Under the pieces are notes generated by a model. The model worked only from the letters and a program-made list of their open reading frames with translations. It was not told the DNA's origin and searched no databases. From assembly GCA_009704945.1 (NCBI GenBank), contig WLDG01000001.1:62001-126000 (forward strand): 64,000 nucleotides of DNA. The letters are read 5' to 3'. Positions 47,615 through 55,638 of this stretch are shown here, piece after piece (within the stretch, counting starts at the first letter, position 1; each line of letters begins with the position of its first letter). This DNA is from Actinomycetota bacterium. Lineage in GTDB: Bacteria; Actinomycetota; Actinomycetes; Actinomycetales; Microbacteriaceae. The position numbers were made by a program, and so were the translations under genes.

Positions 47615-48388
47615 CTACGCAACAGAAACAAATGCGGGTATCAGCTTTTGATAGTCACCTGTCACTAGTGCTTCTCCCACAAGAACTACATCCGCACCCG
47701 CTTCTCTGTACCTTCTAACATCCTCAACTGACTTAACGGAGGATTCAGCAACCCTGACTACCCCTTCGGGAAGTCTGAGCGCCAAGCGCTCAAAGAGCGT
47801 AATGTCGGTTTGAAAGGTCTTTAGATCTCTGGTGTTGATCCCGATTAGTCGTGACCCAATGTCAAGGGCATCATCAACCTCCGATTCGGAATTTGTTTCA
47901 ACCAGTGCCGCCATGTTCAACTGGTGCGTGAACGCAAGCAGGTTCTCAGCTTGAACCTTCGACAAGTGGGAAAGAATGAGTAGAACAAACGAGGCGCCTG
48001 CTGCTCTGGCTTCAAGAACTTGGTATTCAGTTGAGATGAAGTCCTTGCGCAGTGTAGGAATCGAAACCTCCCTGGAGACTGCAACCAAATCATCGAGGCT
48101 ACCGGCGAAGCCGCTTTCTTCCGTAAGAACAGAAACAGCATGCGCTCCGAGTGATTCGTAATCTTTGGCCATCCGACCTGGGTGGGAAATCTCCGCCAAA
48201 AACCCACGCGAAGGACTAGCGCGCTTAATCTCAGCTATTAGCTTGATTCGATCCGACTTGCCTAGGACGCTATAGGCGTCTGGTGGAGGGAGAAGAAGGG
48301 ATACGGAAGCATCCAGTTCCGAATACGGAACCAGCAGCTCTCTTGCTTTAGCGGCTTCGAGCGAAGCCCTAAATAATGATTCAAGCAC
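47615..48388 (-). CDS. trpC: Indole-3-glycerol phosphate synthase
   Basis: A 257-residue TIM-barrel enzyme that closes the indole ring. Motifs: LIAEIKRASPSRG with the catalytic Lys near residue 52, AVSVLTEESGFAGSLDDL, LRKDFISTEYQVLEARAAGA and LIGINTRDLKTF. It is not fused to TrpF; in actinobacteria the HisA-like PriA enzyme usually does the TrpF step, and it is not in this window. The GTG start overlaps the stop of the small HGxx protein (TAGTG). Confidence 0.95.
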   Translation of the reverse strand: MLESLFRASLEAAKARELLVPYSELDASVSLLLPPPDAYSVLGKSDRIKLIAEIKRASPSRGFLAEISHPGRMAKDYESLGAHAVSVLTEESGFAGSLDDLVAVSREVSIPTLRKDFISTEYQVLEARAAGASFVLLILSHLSKVQAENLLAFTHQLNMAALVETNSESEVDDALDIGSRLIGINTRDLKTFQTDITLFERLALRLPEGVVRVAESSVKSVEDVRRYREAGADVVLVGEALVTGDYQKLIPAFVSVA

Positions 48389-48609
48389 TAGTGCTTGGAG
48401 TGTTGGCCGCCAACACCATAGCCAGCTTTTCTAAGGTAATAGCCGACTCCTACACCAAGGAGTGCTAGTCCCGCCGATAGCCAGACCATGATGGCCACAT
48501 CTAAAAAGAAAAAGAAAGTACCGATACTAAAAGCAAGAATAATTATTCCCACCGTAACCCAGGCAGCTAGTGAACCGCCGTGACCCGGCTCCTCAATCTC
48601 ATTGTTCAT
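48388..48609 (-). CDS. HGxx-type small membrane protein (DUF6704-like)
   Basis: A 73-residue protein with the motif HGGSLAAW near the N-terminus and two membrane helices (about 15-36 and 40-58), followed by GYGVGGQHSKH. It matches the short actinobacterial family known as HGxxPAAW, regularly encoded between trpE and trpC. Function unknown; a link to tryptophan synthesis is suggested only by position. It overlaps trpC by one base. Confidence 0.78.
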   Translation of the reverse strand: MNNEIEEPGHGGSLAAWVTVGIIILAFSIGTFFFFLDVAIMVWLSAGLALLGVGVGYYLRKAGYGVGGQHSKH

Positions 48610-48624
48610 AGCTCAATCCTACTA

Positions 48625-49095
48625 TCAAGCCTGCTCCTCCCAGAGACTCCGAGAGTCGGTGTGCTTGATCTTTGCCCGAGGGTCTCTTTTCTGCGGCTTC
48701 ATAAAAAAAAGAGCCAGAACGGAAATCGAAGCGATGGCGTTCAACGCCGCAAAAGCCAAATAAAAGCCGTTCTGAGTCGCAAGAGAGGACTCCCCCGCGA
48801 TTCCAGATATTGACTCTTGAAGAAGAACACTTGCAGGGGAAATAGCAAAGTTGGTGCTAAGACTGAGGGCTACCACCAAAGCAAGAGTCATCGAAGCGGC
48901 AGCAAGTAGGAAGCGTCTTGCTTTGCCATAAAGAGAAATTAAGAGCATTAATACTGCCAAGGCAGGCAGTAAGGCTATAAGTTCACTCAGCTCAGCGCCA
49001 GTTAGTGATTCGGCCTCTACCACTACCCAAGGAAAGAGCAAAGTCGTCCAACTAGCACCGATGAACAGTATTACGAGAAAAGTCCACCTATTCAT
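48625..49095 (-). CDS. Trp biosynthesis-associated membrane protein
   Basis: A 156-residue protein with about four membrane helices that corresponds to the actinobacterial Trp-operon membrane family (TIGR02234). It begins MNRWTFLVILFIGASWTTLL and has the conserved-looking SLTGAELSELIALLPALAVL after the first helix and a basic tail. Its biochemical role is unknown. It overlaps trpE by 8 nt and stands in the same transcript. Confidence 0.8.
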   Translation of the reverse strand: MNRWTFLVILFIGASWTTLLFPWVVVEAESLTGAELSELIALLPALAVLMLLISLYGKARRFLLAAASMTLALVVALSLSTNFAISPASVLLQESISGIAGESSLATQNGFYLAFAALNAIASISVLALFFMKPQKRDPRAKIKHTDSRSLWEEQA

Positions 49096-50569
49096 TCTTC
49101 ATCCTGTTTGCTCTTGCGACTGACTTGATGACAACTGCTGCTTTGTTGATTGTCTCTCTGTATTCAAGTTCCGGTATCGAGTCAAGTACTATGCCGGCAC
49201 CCGCTTGGATGTGAGCTATTCCATCCCTGACAATTGCAGTTCGAATGGCGATAGCAAGATCAGCCGAACCTGCAAAGTCAAAATACCCGACAACTCCGCC
49301 AAAGATTCCTCTGTAACTCGGCTCTAGTTCCGCAATAATTTCCAAGGCTCGAGGCTTGGGGGCGCCCGAGAGCGTTCCAGCTGGAAAGGTCGCAAATAAG
49401 GCGTCTACTGGCGTTTTATCTTGTCGCAAGGTCCCTTGGACCGTCGATGCTAAATGCATTATGTGTGAAAAGCGATGTACTTGCATAAATTCAGAAACAC
49501 GCAGGGAATCTGGTTCGCACACTCTGAGCAAGTCGTTTCGCGCCAAATCTACGAGCATTAGGTGCTCACTGCGTTCCTTTTCATCGTTCAGAAGCTCTTC
49601 AGATAGAGCTGCATCTTCAGCAACACCGGTGCCACGCGGTCTTGAACCAGCAATGGGATGGGTAGTTACCGTTTGCCCGCGAACCTGAACTAGCGCTTCA
49701 GGCGAGGAACCCACAATCGCGAACTCGCCGTACTTGTCATCTAGCCTTAGGAAGTACATGTATGGACTTGGGTTGGCTGCTCGAAGCGCCCGATAAATAT
49801 CAAGCGCATCACCTTCCAAAGGTTGATCAAATCTTTGCGAAATGACCACTTGAAAGACCTCTCCAGCTCGAACAAATCCCTTGGCGGTGTCTACTGAATC
49901 GAGGAAAGCCTGCTTGTCCAACTGGGGGTGAAATTCAGGCTCGGGGGCAATAGCTTCAGAAACGAAGGCCTTCGTACTCTCCCTTAGCGTCTCCTCAAGT
50001 TCATCGAGAGACTTGATTGCAGCGGAGTATTTTTCACGTAGTGGATGCACATCATCAACAAAGATCAGACTTACCAGAATTACTTCAGAATTCTGATGGT
50101 CAATGATTGCAATATCGGAGAATTGCTCAAACGAATAGAGAGGCAGTTCATAGTCGATGGTTTTTCTGGCGGGAAGTTTCTCTAAATACTCTGTGAGTCC
50201 CCAACTGATAAACCCGACTAAGCCAGAAGCTAGCGGATATTCCGTCGGAGCACTCTTCCAGCTTTGCTGCAATTGGTTAAGTGCTGCTAGCGGATCCGCA
50301 TCTAATTCACCAGTGGGAAGCGCCTTGTTAATCGACTTCCAGACGATTTCTTCTTCAAAAGACAGATTGCCACGGGACCTTACTCCAACAAACGAGTACC
50401 GCCCCCAAACTCCATGTTCAGCGGATTCAAGTAGAAAGGTCCCTGACCGGTTCCCACACAATTTTGTGTAAACACCGATCGGAGTTTCAGTTCCTGAGAA
50501 CAGTTTTCGAGTGACTGGGATTACGTTGAACTGCTTGGCGAGAGTTGCCGCTTCGTCAAAAGAGATCAT
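49088..50569 (-). CDS. trpE: Anthranilate synthase component I
   Basis: A 493-residue chorismate-using enzyme, first step of tryptophan synthesis. C-terminal motifs are characteristic: PSPYMYFLRLDDKYGEFAIVGSSPEALVQV, HPIAGSRPRGT, DLARNDLLRVCEPDSL, FPAGTLSGAPKPRALEII and IQAGAGIVLDSIPELEY. The N-terminal LLESAEHGVWGRYSFVG carries the tryptophan-binding LLES feedback motif. Its glutaminase partner trpG and trpD are not in the window. The ATG overlaps the hisI stop (TAATG), so the trp genes continue the his transcript. Confidence 0.95.
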   Translation of the reverse strand: MISFDEAATLAKQFNVIPVTRKLFSGTETPIGVYTKLCGNRSGTFLLESAEHGVWGRYSFVGVRSRGNLSFEEEIVWKSINKALPTGELDADPLAALNQLQQSWKSAPTEYPLASGLVGFISWGLTEYLEKLPARKTIDYELPLYSFEQFSDIAIIDHQNSEVILVSLIFVDDVHPLREKYSAAIKSLDELEETLRESTKAFVSEAIAPEPEFHPQLDKQAFLDSVDTAKGFVRAGEVFQVVISQRFDQPLEGDALDIYRALRAANPSPYMYFLRLDDKYGEFAIVGSSPEALVQVRGQTVTTHPIAGSRPRGTGVAEDAALSEELLNDEKERSEHLMLVDLARNDLLRVCEPDSLRVSEFMQVHRFSHIMHLASTVQGTLRQDKTPVDALFATFPAGTLSGAPKPRALEIIAELEPSYRGIFGGVVGYFDFAGSADLAIAIRTAIVRDGIAHIQAGAGIVLDSIPELEYRETINKAAVVIKSVARANRMKNE

Positions 50570-50886
50570 TAGTGATCACCGAAGCAACTGTCAGAGCCTT
50601 GGTGGCATGTTGGCCCAAGCGGGGTCACGAGCGCAAGGACAGAGTCTCTGTCACAGTCAAACGAAATCTCTTCAAGCTGGAGAAAGTTGCCGCTTGTCTC
50701 CCCTTTGTGCCAACGGCTGTTGCGTGAACGAGAAAAAAAGACAAGTTGGCCTAACTCAATGGTCTCCTGCAAAGTCTGTTTGTTTGCGTAGCCAAGCATT
50801 AGAACCGTCTTGGTTTTAACATCCTGAACTATTACAGGAACGAGCCCTGAGCCATCAAATGCCACTTCATCTAAGCTAAAACTCAT
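50569..50886 (-). CDS. hisI: Phosphoribosyl-AMP cyclohydrolase
   Basis: A 105-residue single-domain cyclohydrolase for the third step of histidine synthesis. Zinc and magnesium motifs are present: VLMLGYANKQTLQETIELGQLVFFSRSR, W-KGETSGN, CDRDSVLALVTPLGPTCHQGSDSCF with three conserved Cys residues. HisE is a separate gene here. It overlaps hisF by 4 nt and trpE by one base. Confidence 0.95.
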   Translation of the reverse strand: MSFSLDEVAFDGSGLVPVIVQDVKTKTVLMLGYANKQTLQETIELGQLVFFSRSRNSRWHKGETSGNFLQLEEISFDCDRDSVLALVTPLGPTCHQGSDSCFGDH

Positions 50887-51641
50887 TGCCTGACCTCTGC
50901 ACCAATTTCAGAAAGAGCTGACTTAATTTCTCCTACTGTAAGCGTACCTTCATGGAAAACACTGGCGGCAAGTAAGGCATCTGAGACTCCATCTCCTGCC
51001 TCGACAAAATGTTGCAACTTACCGGCACCTCCTGAAGCAATGATTGGCAGATCAGTAGCTTCTCGAACCAATTTCATTAGGTGCAAATCGAAACCCATCT
51101 TGGTTCCATCGGCATCCATTGCGTTGATAAGCAATTCCCCTGCACCTAAGCCTGTAACACGTTCAGTCCATTCCAACGCGTCTACGCCTGTGGCTTGCGT
51201 GCCGCCGTACTTGGTAATTTCATAACCTGATGGGGTATTTCCCTTGCGAACGTCCAAGGACGCCACGAGCACTTGTGAGCCAAATTGATCAGCTACGCGA
51301 CTTATTAGGCTCGGGTCTTCAACGGCTGCCGAACCAATGGATACCTTGTCCGCACCCCTGGCTAAAAAATCCTCCACATCCCCGGTGCTACGAACTCCCC
51401 CACCGACGGTGAGAGGAACAAAAACTTGTTCCGCACATTGTTCAATAGTTTCAAGAATTGCTAATCTGCCCTCTAATGTGGCGGTAATGTCCAGAAGGGT
51501 AATTTCATCTGCACCTTGTGAATAGTAAGTGCTTGCAAGGTCGACAGGATCCCCGCTATCGCGAATCGATTTGAAATTGACACCCTTCACGACCCTGCCA
51601 TCCTTAACATCGAGGCAAGGAATGATTCTCAGCGCTGGCAT
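50883..51641 (-). CDS. hisF: Imidazole glycerol phosphate synthase subunit HisF
   Basis: A 252-residue TIM-barrel cyclase that works with the HisH glutaminase. Signatures: IIPCLDVKDGRVVKGVNF with the catalytic Asp11, VPLTVGGGVRSTGDVEDFL, ELLINAMDADGTKMGFDL with the second catalytic Asp, and PIIASGGAGKLQHF. hisH and hisA are not nearby, so the complete pathway is split across the chromosome. The start overlaps the hisG stop (TAATG). Confidence 0.97.
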   Translation of the reverse strand: MPALRIIPCLDVKDGRVVKGVNFKSIRDSGDPVDLASTYYSQGADEITLLDITATLEGRLAILETIEQCAEQVFVPLTVGGGVRSTGDVEDFLARGADKVSIGSAAVEDPSLISRVADQFGSQVLVASLDVRKGNTPSGYEITKYGGTQATGVDALEWTERVTGLGAGELLINAMDADGTKMGFDLHLMKLVREATDLPIIASGGAGKLQHFVEAGDGVSDALLAASVFHEGTLTVGEIKSALSEIGAEVRQ

Positions 51642-52483
51642 TAAATCCTCGCGGCGTGTAAAGAAGTCACAAGTATTGCCTTGGCTCCAATGTCTGACAG
51701 CTCATCCATGATGGCGTTCACCTGAGTGGTTTTAACAAGTGCACGAACAGCGACCCAGTTTGAATCGGCCAAAGGAGAAATTGTTGGAGACTCTATACCG
51801 GGAGTTATCTTGATTGCTTTATCGATGATTTCTTTCGGGCAGTCATAATCCATAAGCACGTAGTCTCGTGCCACAATGACTCCCTCAATTCGGCGCAGCA
51901 ACTTTACGCAAGAACCAGACTTTCCTGGCGACGCAACAAGTCTCGCCGTAGATTTAAGAATTGAAGGCCCAATAATCTTCAGATTAGCTTTTCGCAGTGT
52001 GTTCCCAGTAGAGACTACGTCAGCAATCGCATCCGCCACTCCCAACTTGATTGCCGACTCAACTGCTCCATCGAGTGAAACGACATTTGCTGTAACGGAC
52101 GATTCTACGAGGAACTTGCGAAGCAATGTGGGATACGCCGTAGCTATCCTCTTCCCCTCCAGATCGGACACTGAACTAACTGTCGAGGTGGAATCAACTG
52201 CTAGTCGAAAATTTGATGCTCCAAATCCCAAGTCTGCTACTACTTCGGCCTTGGAAGTTGAGTCCATTAGCAGATCGTAGCCAGTGATTCCAGCATCAAG
52301 GGAGCCTTCCCCGACATACGTGGCTATGTCACGCGGTCTCAGATAAAAAAACTCAATCTCGTTGGCTTCATCAACTAGGTGCAGAATCGCGGCATCTCTT
52401 CTTGTTGCATAGCCAGCCTCCCGAAGAATAGAGACGGAGGCCTCCGATAGAATTCCTTTGTTTGGAACAGCAACTCTCAGCAT
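51641..52483 (-). CDS. hisG: ATP phosphoribosyltransferase (long form)
   Basis: A 280-residue HisG, first enzyme of histidine synthesis. Its length indicates the long form with a C-terminal ACT-like histidine-feedback domain (about residues 205-280), so no HisZ is needed. Seen: RVAVPNKGILSEASVSILREAGY, FYLRPRDIATYVGEGSLDAGITGYDLL and the phosphoribosyl site DAIADVVSTGNTLRKANL. One-base overlaps with hisE and hisF. Confidence 0.95.
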   Translation of the reverse strand: MLRVAVPNKGILSEASVSILREAGYATRRDAAILHLVDEANEIEFFYLRPRDIATYVGEGSLDAGITGYDLLMDSTSKAEVVADLGFGASNFRLAVDSTSTVSSVSDLEGKRIATAYPTLLRKFLVESSVTANVVSLDGAVESAIKLGVADAIADVVSTGNTLRKANLKIIGPSILKSTARLVASPGKSGSCVKLLRRIEGVIVARDYVLMDYDCPKEIIDKAIKITPGIESPTISPLADSNWVAVRALVKTTQVNAIMDELSDIGAKAILVTSLHAARI

Positions 52484-52746
52484 TAGAGCCTCTCTTCCAG
52501 ATCCTGTAGTCTTACACCCTTCGACACGAGAAGAAGCTGAACGTGATAAATCAGCTGCGAGGCTTCCAAGGCTAAAGCTTCCTTGGACTGAAATTCAGCC
52601 GCCATCCAAACTTCCGCGGCCTCTTCAACTACTTTCTTGCCAATCTCATGGGCACCGGCAGCGAGCAATCGCGCTGAATTACTATCGGGCGGCATTGTTG
52701 CAGCAACTTGCTCTAATTGAGAGAAAAGGGCATTGAAGGACTTCAT
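52483..52746 (-). CDS. hisE: Phosphoribosyl-ATP pyrophosphatase
   Basis: An 87-residue all-helical MazG-like pyrophosphohydrolase for the second step of histidine synthesis. The metal-binding helices are visible: GAHEIGKKVVEEAAEVWMAAE and EASQLIYHVQLLLVSKGV. First his gene of the block, 22 bases after rpe, and overlapping hisG by one base. Confidence 0.93.
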   Translation of the reverse strand: MKSFNALFSQLEQVAATMPPDSNSARLLAAGAHEIGKKVVEEAAEVWMAAEFQSKEALALEASQLIYHVQLLLVSKGVRLQDLEERL

Positions 52747-52768
52747 GCGTCTAGGTTACCCGTAACAA

Positions 52769-53419
52769 CTAGGAATGCGAAGCTGCTCTTCGAAGCGCGC
52801 TGATGTTGTCTGATGGAGTTCCTGAACCAAAAACAGCAATTCCGGCCACAGCGCAATTAGCTCCAAGTTCGGACAGCTTTCCGATGTTCGAGAGATTCAC
52901 TCCGCCATCAACTTGCAAAATCACGTCACTCTTCCTTGTGTCAAGGTAACTCCTTGCCTGCGCAATCTTTACAAGGGTCTCTTCCAGCAAGCTTTGACCG
53001 CCAAAACCAGGCTCAACGGTCATTATCAAAAGCATGTCAATCTCATCAAGAAAATCAGTCACAGCGGCAAAAGGAGTTCCAGGTTTTAGGGCGATCCCGA
53101 CCTTGGCTCCAGAAGCTCTAAGGGTTGAAATTAGCTCATGCGGGGATTCGCTAGCTTCGAGATGAAAAGTAATTGAATCAACGCCAAGCTGAGCGTATTT
53201 TGGTGCCTCTGAATCCACCTTCTCAATCATCAGATGCACATCCAACGGAATGGGTGATACTTGCTGCAGTCTTTTGACTACTGGCAAGCCGATTGTCAGG
53301 TTGGGAACGAAATGATTGTCCATAACGTCAATGTGTGCAGCATCTGCTGAAGAAATTGCATTCAGTTCATCGGCAAGCTTTGAAAAGTCGGCTGAGAGAA
53401 TTGAGGGATTGATTTTCAC
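52769..53419 (-). CDS. rpe: Ribulose-phosphate 3-epimerase
   Basis: A 216-residue TIM-barrel epimerase interconverting ribulose 5-phosphate and xylulose 5-phosphate. Motifs: INPSILSADFSKLADEL, HIDVMDNHFVPNLTIG with metal-binding His and Asp, LDVHLMIEKVDS, LIMTVEPGFGGQSLLEETL and VDGGVNLSNIGKLSELGAN. It starts at GTG 53419, four bases after rsmB. It completes the pentose phosphate set whose other members are at 10.4-18.2 kb. Confidence 0.96.
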   Translation of the reverse strand: MKINPSILSADFSKLADELNAISSADAAHIDVMDNHFVPNLTIGLPVVKRLQQVSPIPLDVHLMIEKVDSEAPKYAQLGVDSITFHLEASESPHELISTLRASGAKVGIALKPGTPFAAVTDFLDEIDMLLIMTVEPGFGGQSLLEETLVKIAQARSYLDTRKSDVILQVDGGVNLSNIGKLSELGANCAVAGIAVFGSGTPSDNISALRRAASHS

Positions 53420-53423
53420 TTTT

Positions 53424-54734
53424 TTAGCCTACCCTTCTAAATCCAGCCATGAACATCGAATCTGTCTCGTGCAAATCCGTCCAAAGCTGAACTGTCTTTC
53501 TAGCTTGGTTCAACTCCAAGGTTGGACTAATCCCCTTCAGCGTTGGATTTAAATCTATGAGTTCGACCTCAGGGTGTCGAACTAGAGCATCAACCACTTG
53601 GCTGTTTGTTTCGGAGATGACTGGCGAGCAGGTCGAATAGAGCAGAACACCGCCAGGCTTTAGAGCGAAAAGACCTGCGTCTAACAACTCCGTCTGGAGA
53701 GCGTTCAACTCAGGAAGCTGATTTGGACTCTTTCGCCAACGCGACTCGGGTTTACGGCGAATAGAACCTAGTCCGGAACATGGAGCATCAAGAAGCACTG
53801 CGTCATAAGAATTTTGGCTTGCACTCTGTCCAAAATGCTCTAAGACAGACACCCTGTTGTCATGACCTACCGCGTCGCGAACTAGCTTTGCCCGGTGACT
53901 AAAAGGTTCAAAACAATCGATCGTTCCTTGTTGCCCAAGACCGCTCAGCAACACTGCTGATTTCCCGCCAGGTCCCGAGCACATGTCTAGAAAATCAACA
54001 TTTTTATCAACTAGCTCTAGAAGGGTAAGAGCAACGAGCTGGGATCCAAAGTCCTGCACTCGTACATCGTGAGAAATCAAGGGTTCAGGATTACCCTCGA
54101 CAGTAAAACCAATTGGCGAAATTGGCGATTGCGCTAGACCGGCCTGCTTCAGCCTTCTCATTGCATCAGGCGATAGAGCAGCCAAGTTCACATCAGGCGT
54201 CTTGTTGTTTGCAGACAGCAGAAGTGCTACATCGTCCCTTGAATCTAGTGCAAGCGCATCAATAAATGCCCTTATCATCCATGCTGGATGCGATGTTTCA
54301 ATTGAGAGAGCTTCAATCGAATTGCATTTCGAACTAGCTTCTTTGACAAGAGATTCAAGACCTGCTCTATCCGCATTGCGAAGAATTGCATTCGTAAATC
54401 CAGCCGCCTTTGGCGACTTCTGTTTCACAAGTTCTACGGTCTCATGTATGGCTGCGTGGCTTGGGATTCGCATCCGAAACAGTTGATGGAAGCCCAAACG
54501 AAGAGCTACGCGGACCGAGTCCTCGATCGATTTGCCTTGAGCCAAAAAGTCTATGCAAGCGTCATATTGCAGTTGCCATCGCAGAGCCCCATAGGTCAGT
54601 TCTTGAATAAGTCCCCTGTCCCCCTCACTCACTCCTTTTCTGGATAGGTAGGTGGGAAGCAGAAGATTGATGTAGGAATCATCTCTTTTTACTCTGCTTA
54701 ACAGATCAGAGGCAAGTGCTCTAGGGTTAGTCAA
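53424..54734 (-). CDS. rsmB: 16S rRNA (cytosine-C5)-methyltransferase RsmB
   Basis: A 436-residue RNA methyltransferase with an N-terminal NusB-like domain (about 1-135, MTNPRALASDLLSRVKRDDS onward) and a Rossmann catalytic domain: DMCSGPGGKSAVLL for SAM binding, VLLDAPCSGLGSIRRKPESRW and the nucleophile loop LLYSTCSPVISETN, giving the two active-site Cys residues. The start is TTG 54734, overlapping the fmt stop and preceded by AAGGGAG; the longer frame from 54917 would run 180 bases inside fmt. Family modifies C967 of 16S rRNA in E. coli. Confidence 0.92.
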   Translation of the reverse strand: MTNPRALASDLLSRVKRDDSYINLLLPTYLSRKGVSEGDRGLIQELTYGALRWQLQYDACIDFLAQGKSIEDSVRVALRLGFHQLFRMRIPSHAAIHETVELVKQKSPKAAGFTNAILRNADRAGLESLVKEASSKCNSIEALSIETSHPAWMIRAFIDALALDSRDDVALLLSANNKTPDVNLAALSPDAMRRLKQAGLAQSPISPIGFTVEGNPEPLISHDVRVQDFGSQLVALTLLELVDKNVDFLDMCSGPGGKSAVLLSGLGQQGTIDCFEPFSHRAKLVRDAVGHDNRVSVLEHFGQSASQNSYDAVLLDAPCSGLGSIRRKPESRWRKSPNQLPELNALQTELLDAGLFALKPGGVLLYSTCSPVISETNSQVVDALVRHPEVELIDLNPTLKGISPTLELNQARKTVQLWTDLHETDSMFMAGFRRVG

Positions 54735-55638
54735 GCCGTGCTCCCTTAAAGCCTCGAACCCACTCTTTGGCTGACATTCTCTTGCCGCCTGCAGGTTGAA
54801 CTTCAAGAAGTTCCAGTCTCGTTCCGCCGCCGCAGGCGACGATAACTTTTGAACTTTCGAGGAGTAGCTGACCGGGGATCGCCCCATGATTACCAAGAGC
54901 ATCCCAGTCGACATCACCGAGTGCCTTTGCGGCGAGAATCCTCAAATCCAGATGCTCTGCTTTGCACCAGCTCATTGGTTCGGGGTTGAAAGCATAGACT
55001 CTGCGCTGCAACTCGGCAGCCGACAGATTGAAGTCGATCCTTACATCCGCCCTATTGATTCTCGGAGCATGTGTAGCTTCGCCACGTTGCGGCGTGAGTT
55101 GATACTTAGCACCCAAGTTTTCTAATAACAGATCTCCTCCTAGTGCTGCCAGAGACACCAACAACTCTCCAGCTGGTGCATCAACAGGCAGTTTTATCTC
55201 TTTAGAGCTCACAATCGGACCAGTGTCAAGACCATCATCTAACTCAAAAACTGTTACACCCTGACCCTCTTGGTATATGAGTGAGTGCTGAAGCGGACTA
55301 GCACCACGCCATTTAGGCAAAATGCTGAAGTGTAGGTTCCACCATGGGAGAATGTCTAGTGCAGGTCTTGGAATAATCGCACCAAATGCAACCACGACGG
55401 CTAATTCTGCATCACAAACTCTAATTTGTTCAATTTGTTCACTGGTCAATTTGTTTGTCTTCAGAACTGGCAAGCCATGCTTCTGAGCAAATTGTGCGAC
55501 GTCAGATGCAACGAGCTCACGTTTTCTTCCCGTAGGAGCGTCTGGCCTGGTTATAACAAGAGATATTTCGTGAGATTTGATCAGTTTCTCTAGGACAATC
55601 CGTCCTGCTTTTGGAGTCCCTGCAAAAATTAGCTTCAT
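54727..55638 (-). CDS. fmt: Methionyl-tRNA formyltransferase
   Basis: A 303-residue enzyme that formylates initiator Met-tRNA. The N-terminal catalytic domain starts MKLIFAGTPKAGRIVLEKL; the active-site region includes WNLHFSILPKWRGASPLQHSL (His near 107) and VFELDDGLDTGPI. The C-terminal OB-like domain, from about residue 205, ends with RMSAKEWVRGFKGARLD. ATG overlaps the priA stop by 4 nt. No def gene is adjacent. Confidence 0.96.
   Translation of the reverse strand: MKLIFAGTPKAGRIVLEKLIKSHEISLVITRPDAPTGRKRELVASDVAQFAQKHGLPVLKTNKLTSEQIEQIRVCDAELAVVVAFGAIIPRPALDILPWWNLHFSILPKWRGASPLQHSLIYQEGQGVTVFELDDGLDTGPIVSSKEIKLPVDAPAGELLVSLAALGGDLLLENLGAKYQLTPQRGEATHAPRINRADVRIDFNLSAAELQRRVYAFNPEPMSWCKAEHLDLRILAAKALGDVDWDALGNHGAIPGQLLLESSKVIVACGGGTRLELLEVQPAGGKRMSAKEWVRGFKGARLD

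Noticed and set aside
54735..54917. N-terminal extension of RsmB
   Set aside because: Would lie within the fmt coding sequence; TTG 54734 has AAGGGAG and gives the normal family N-terminus.
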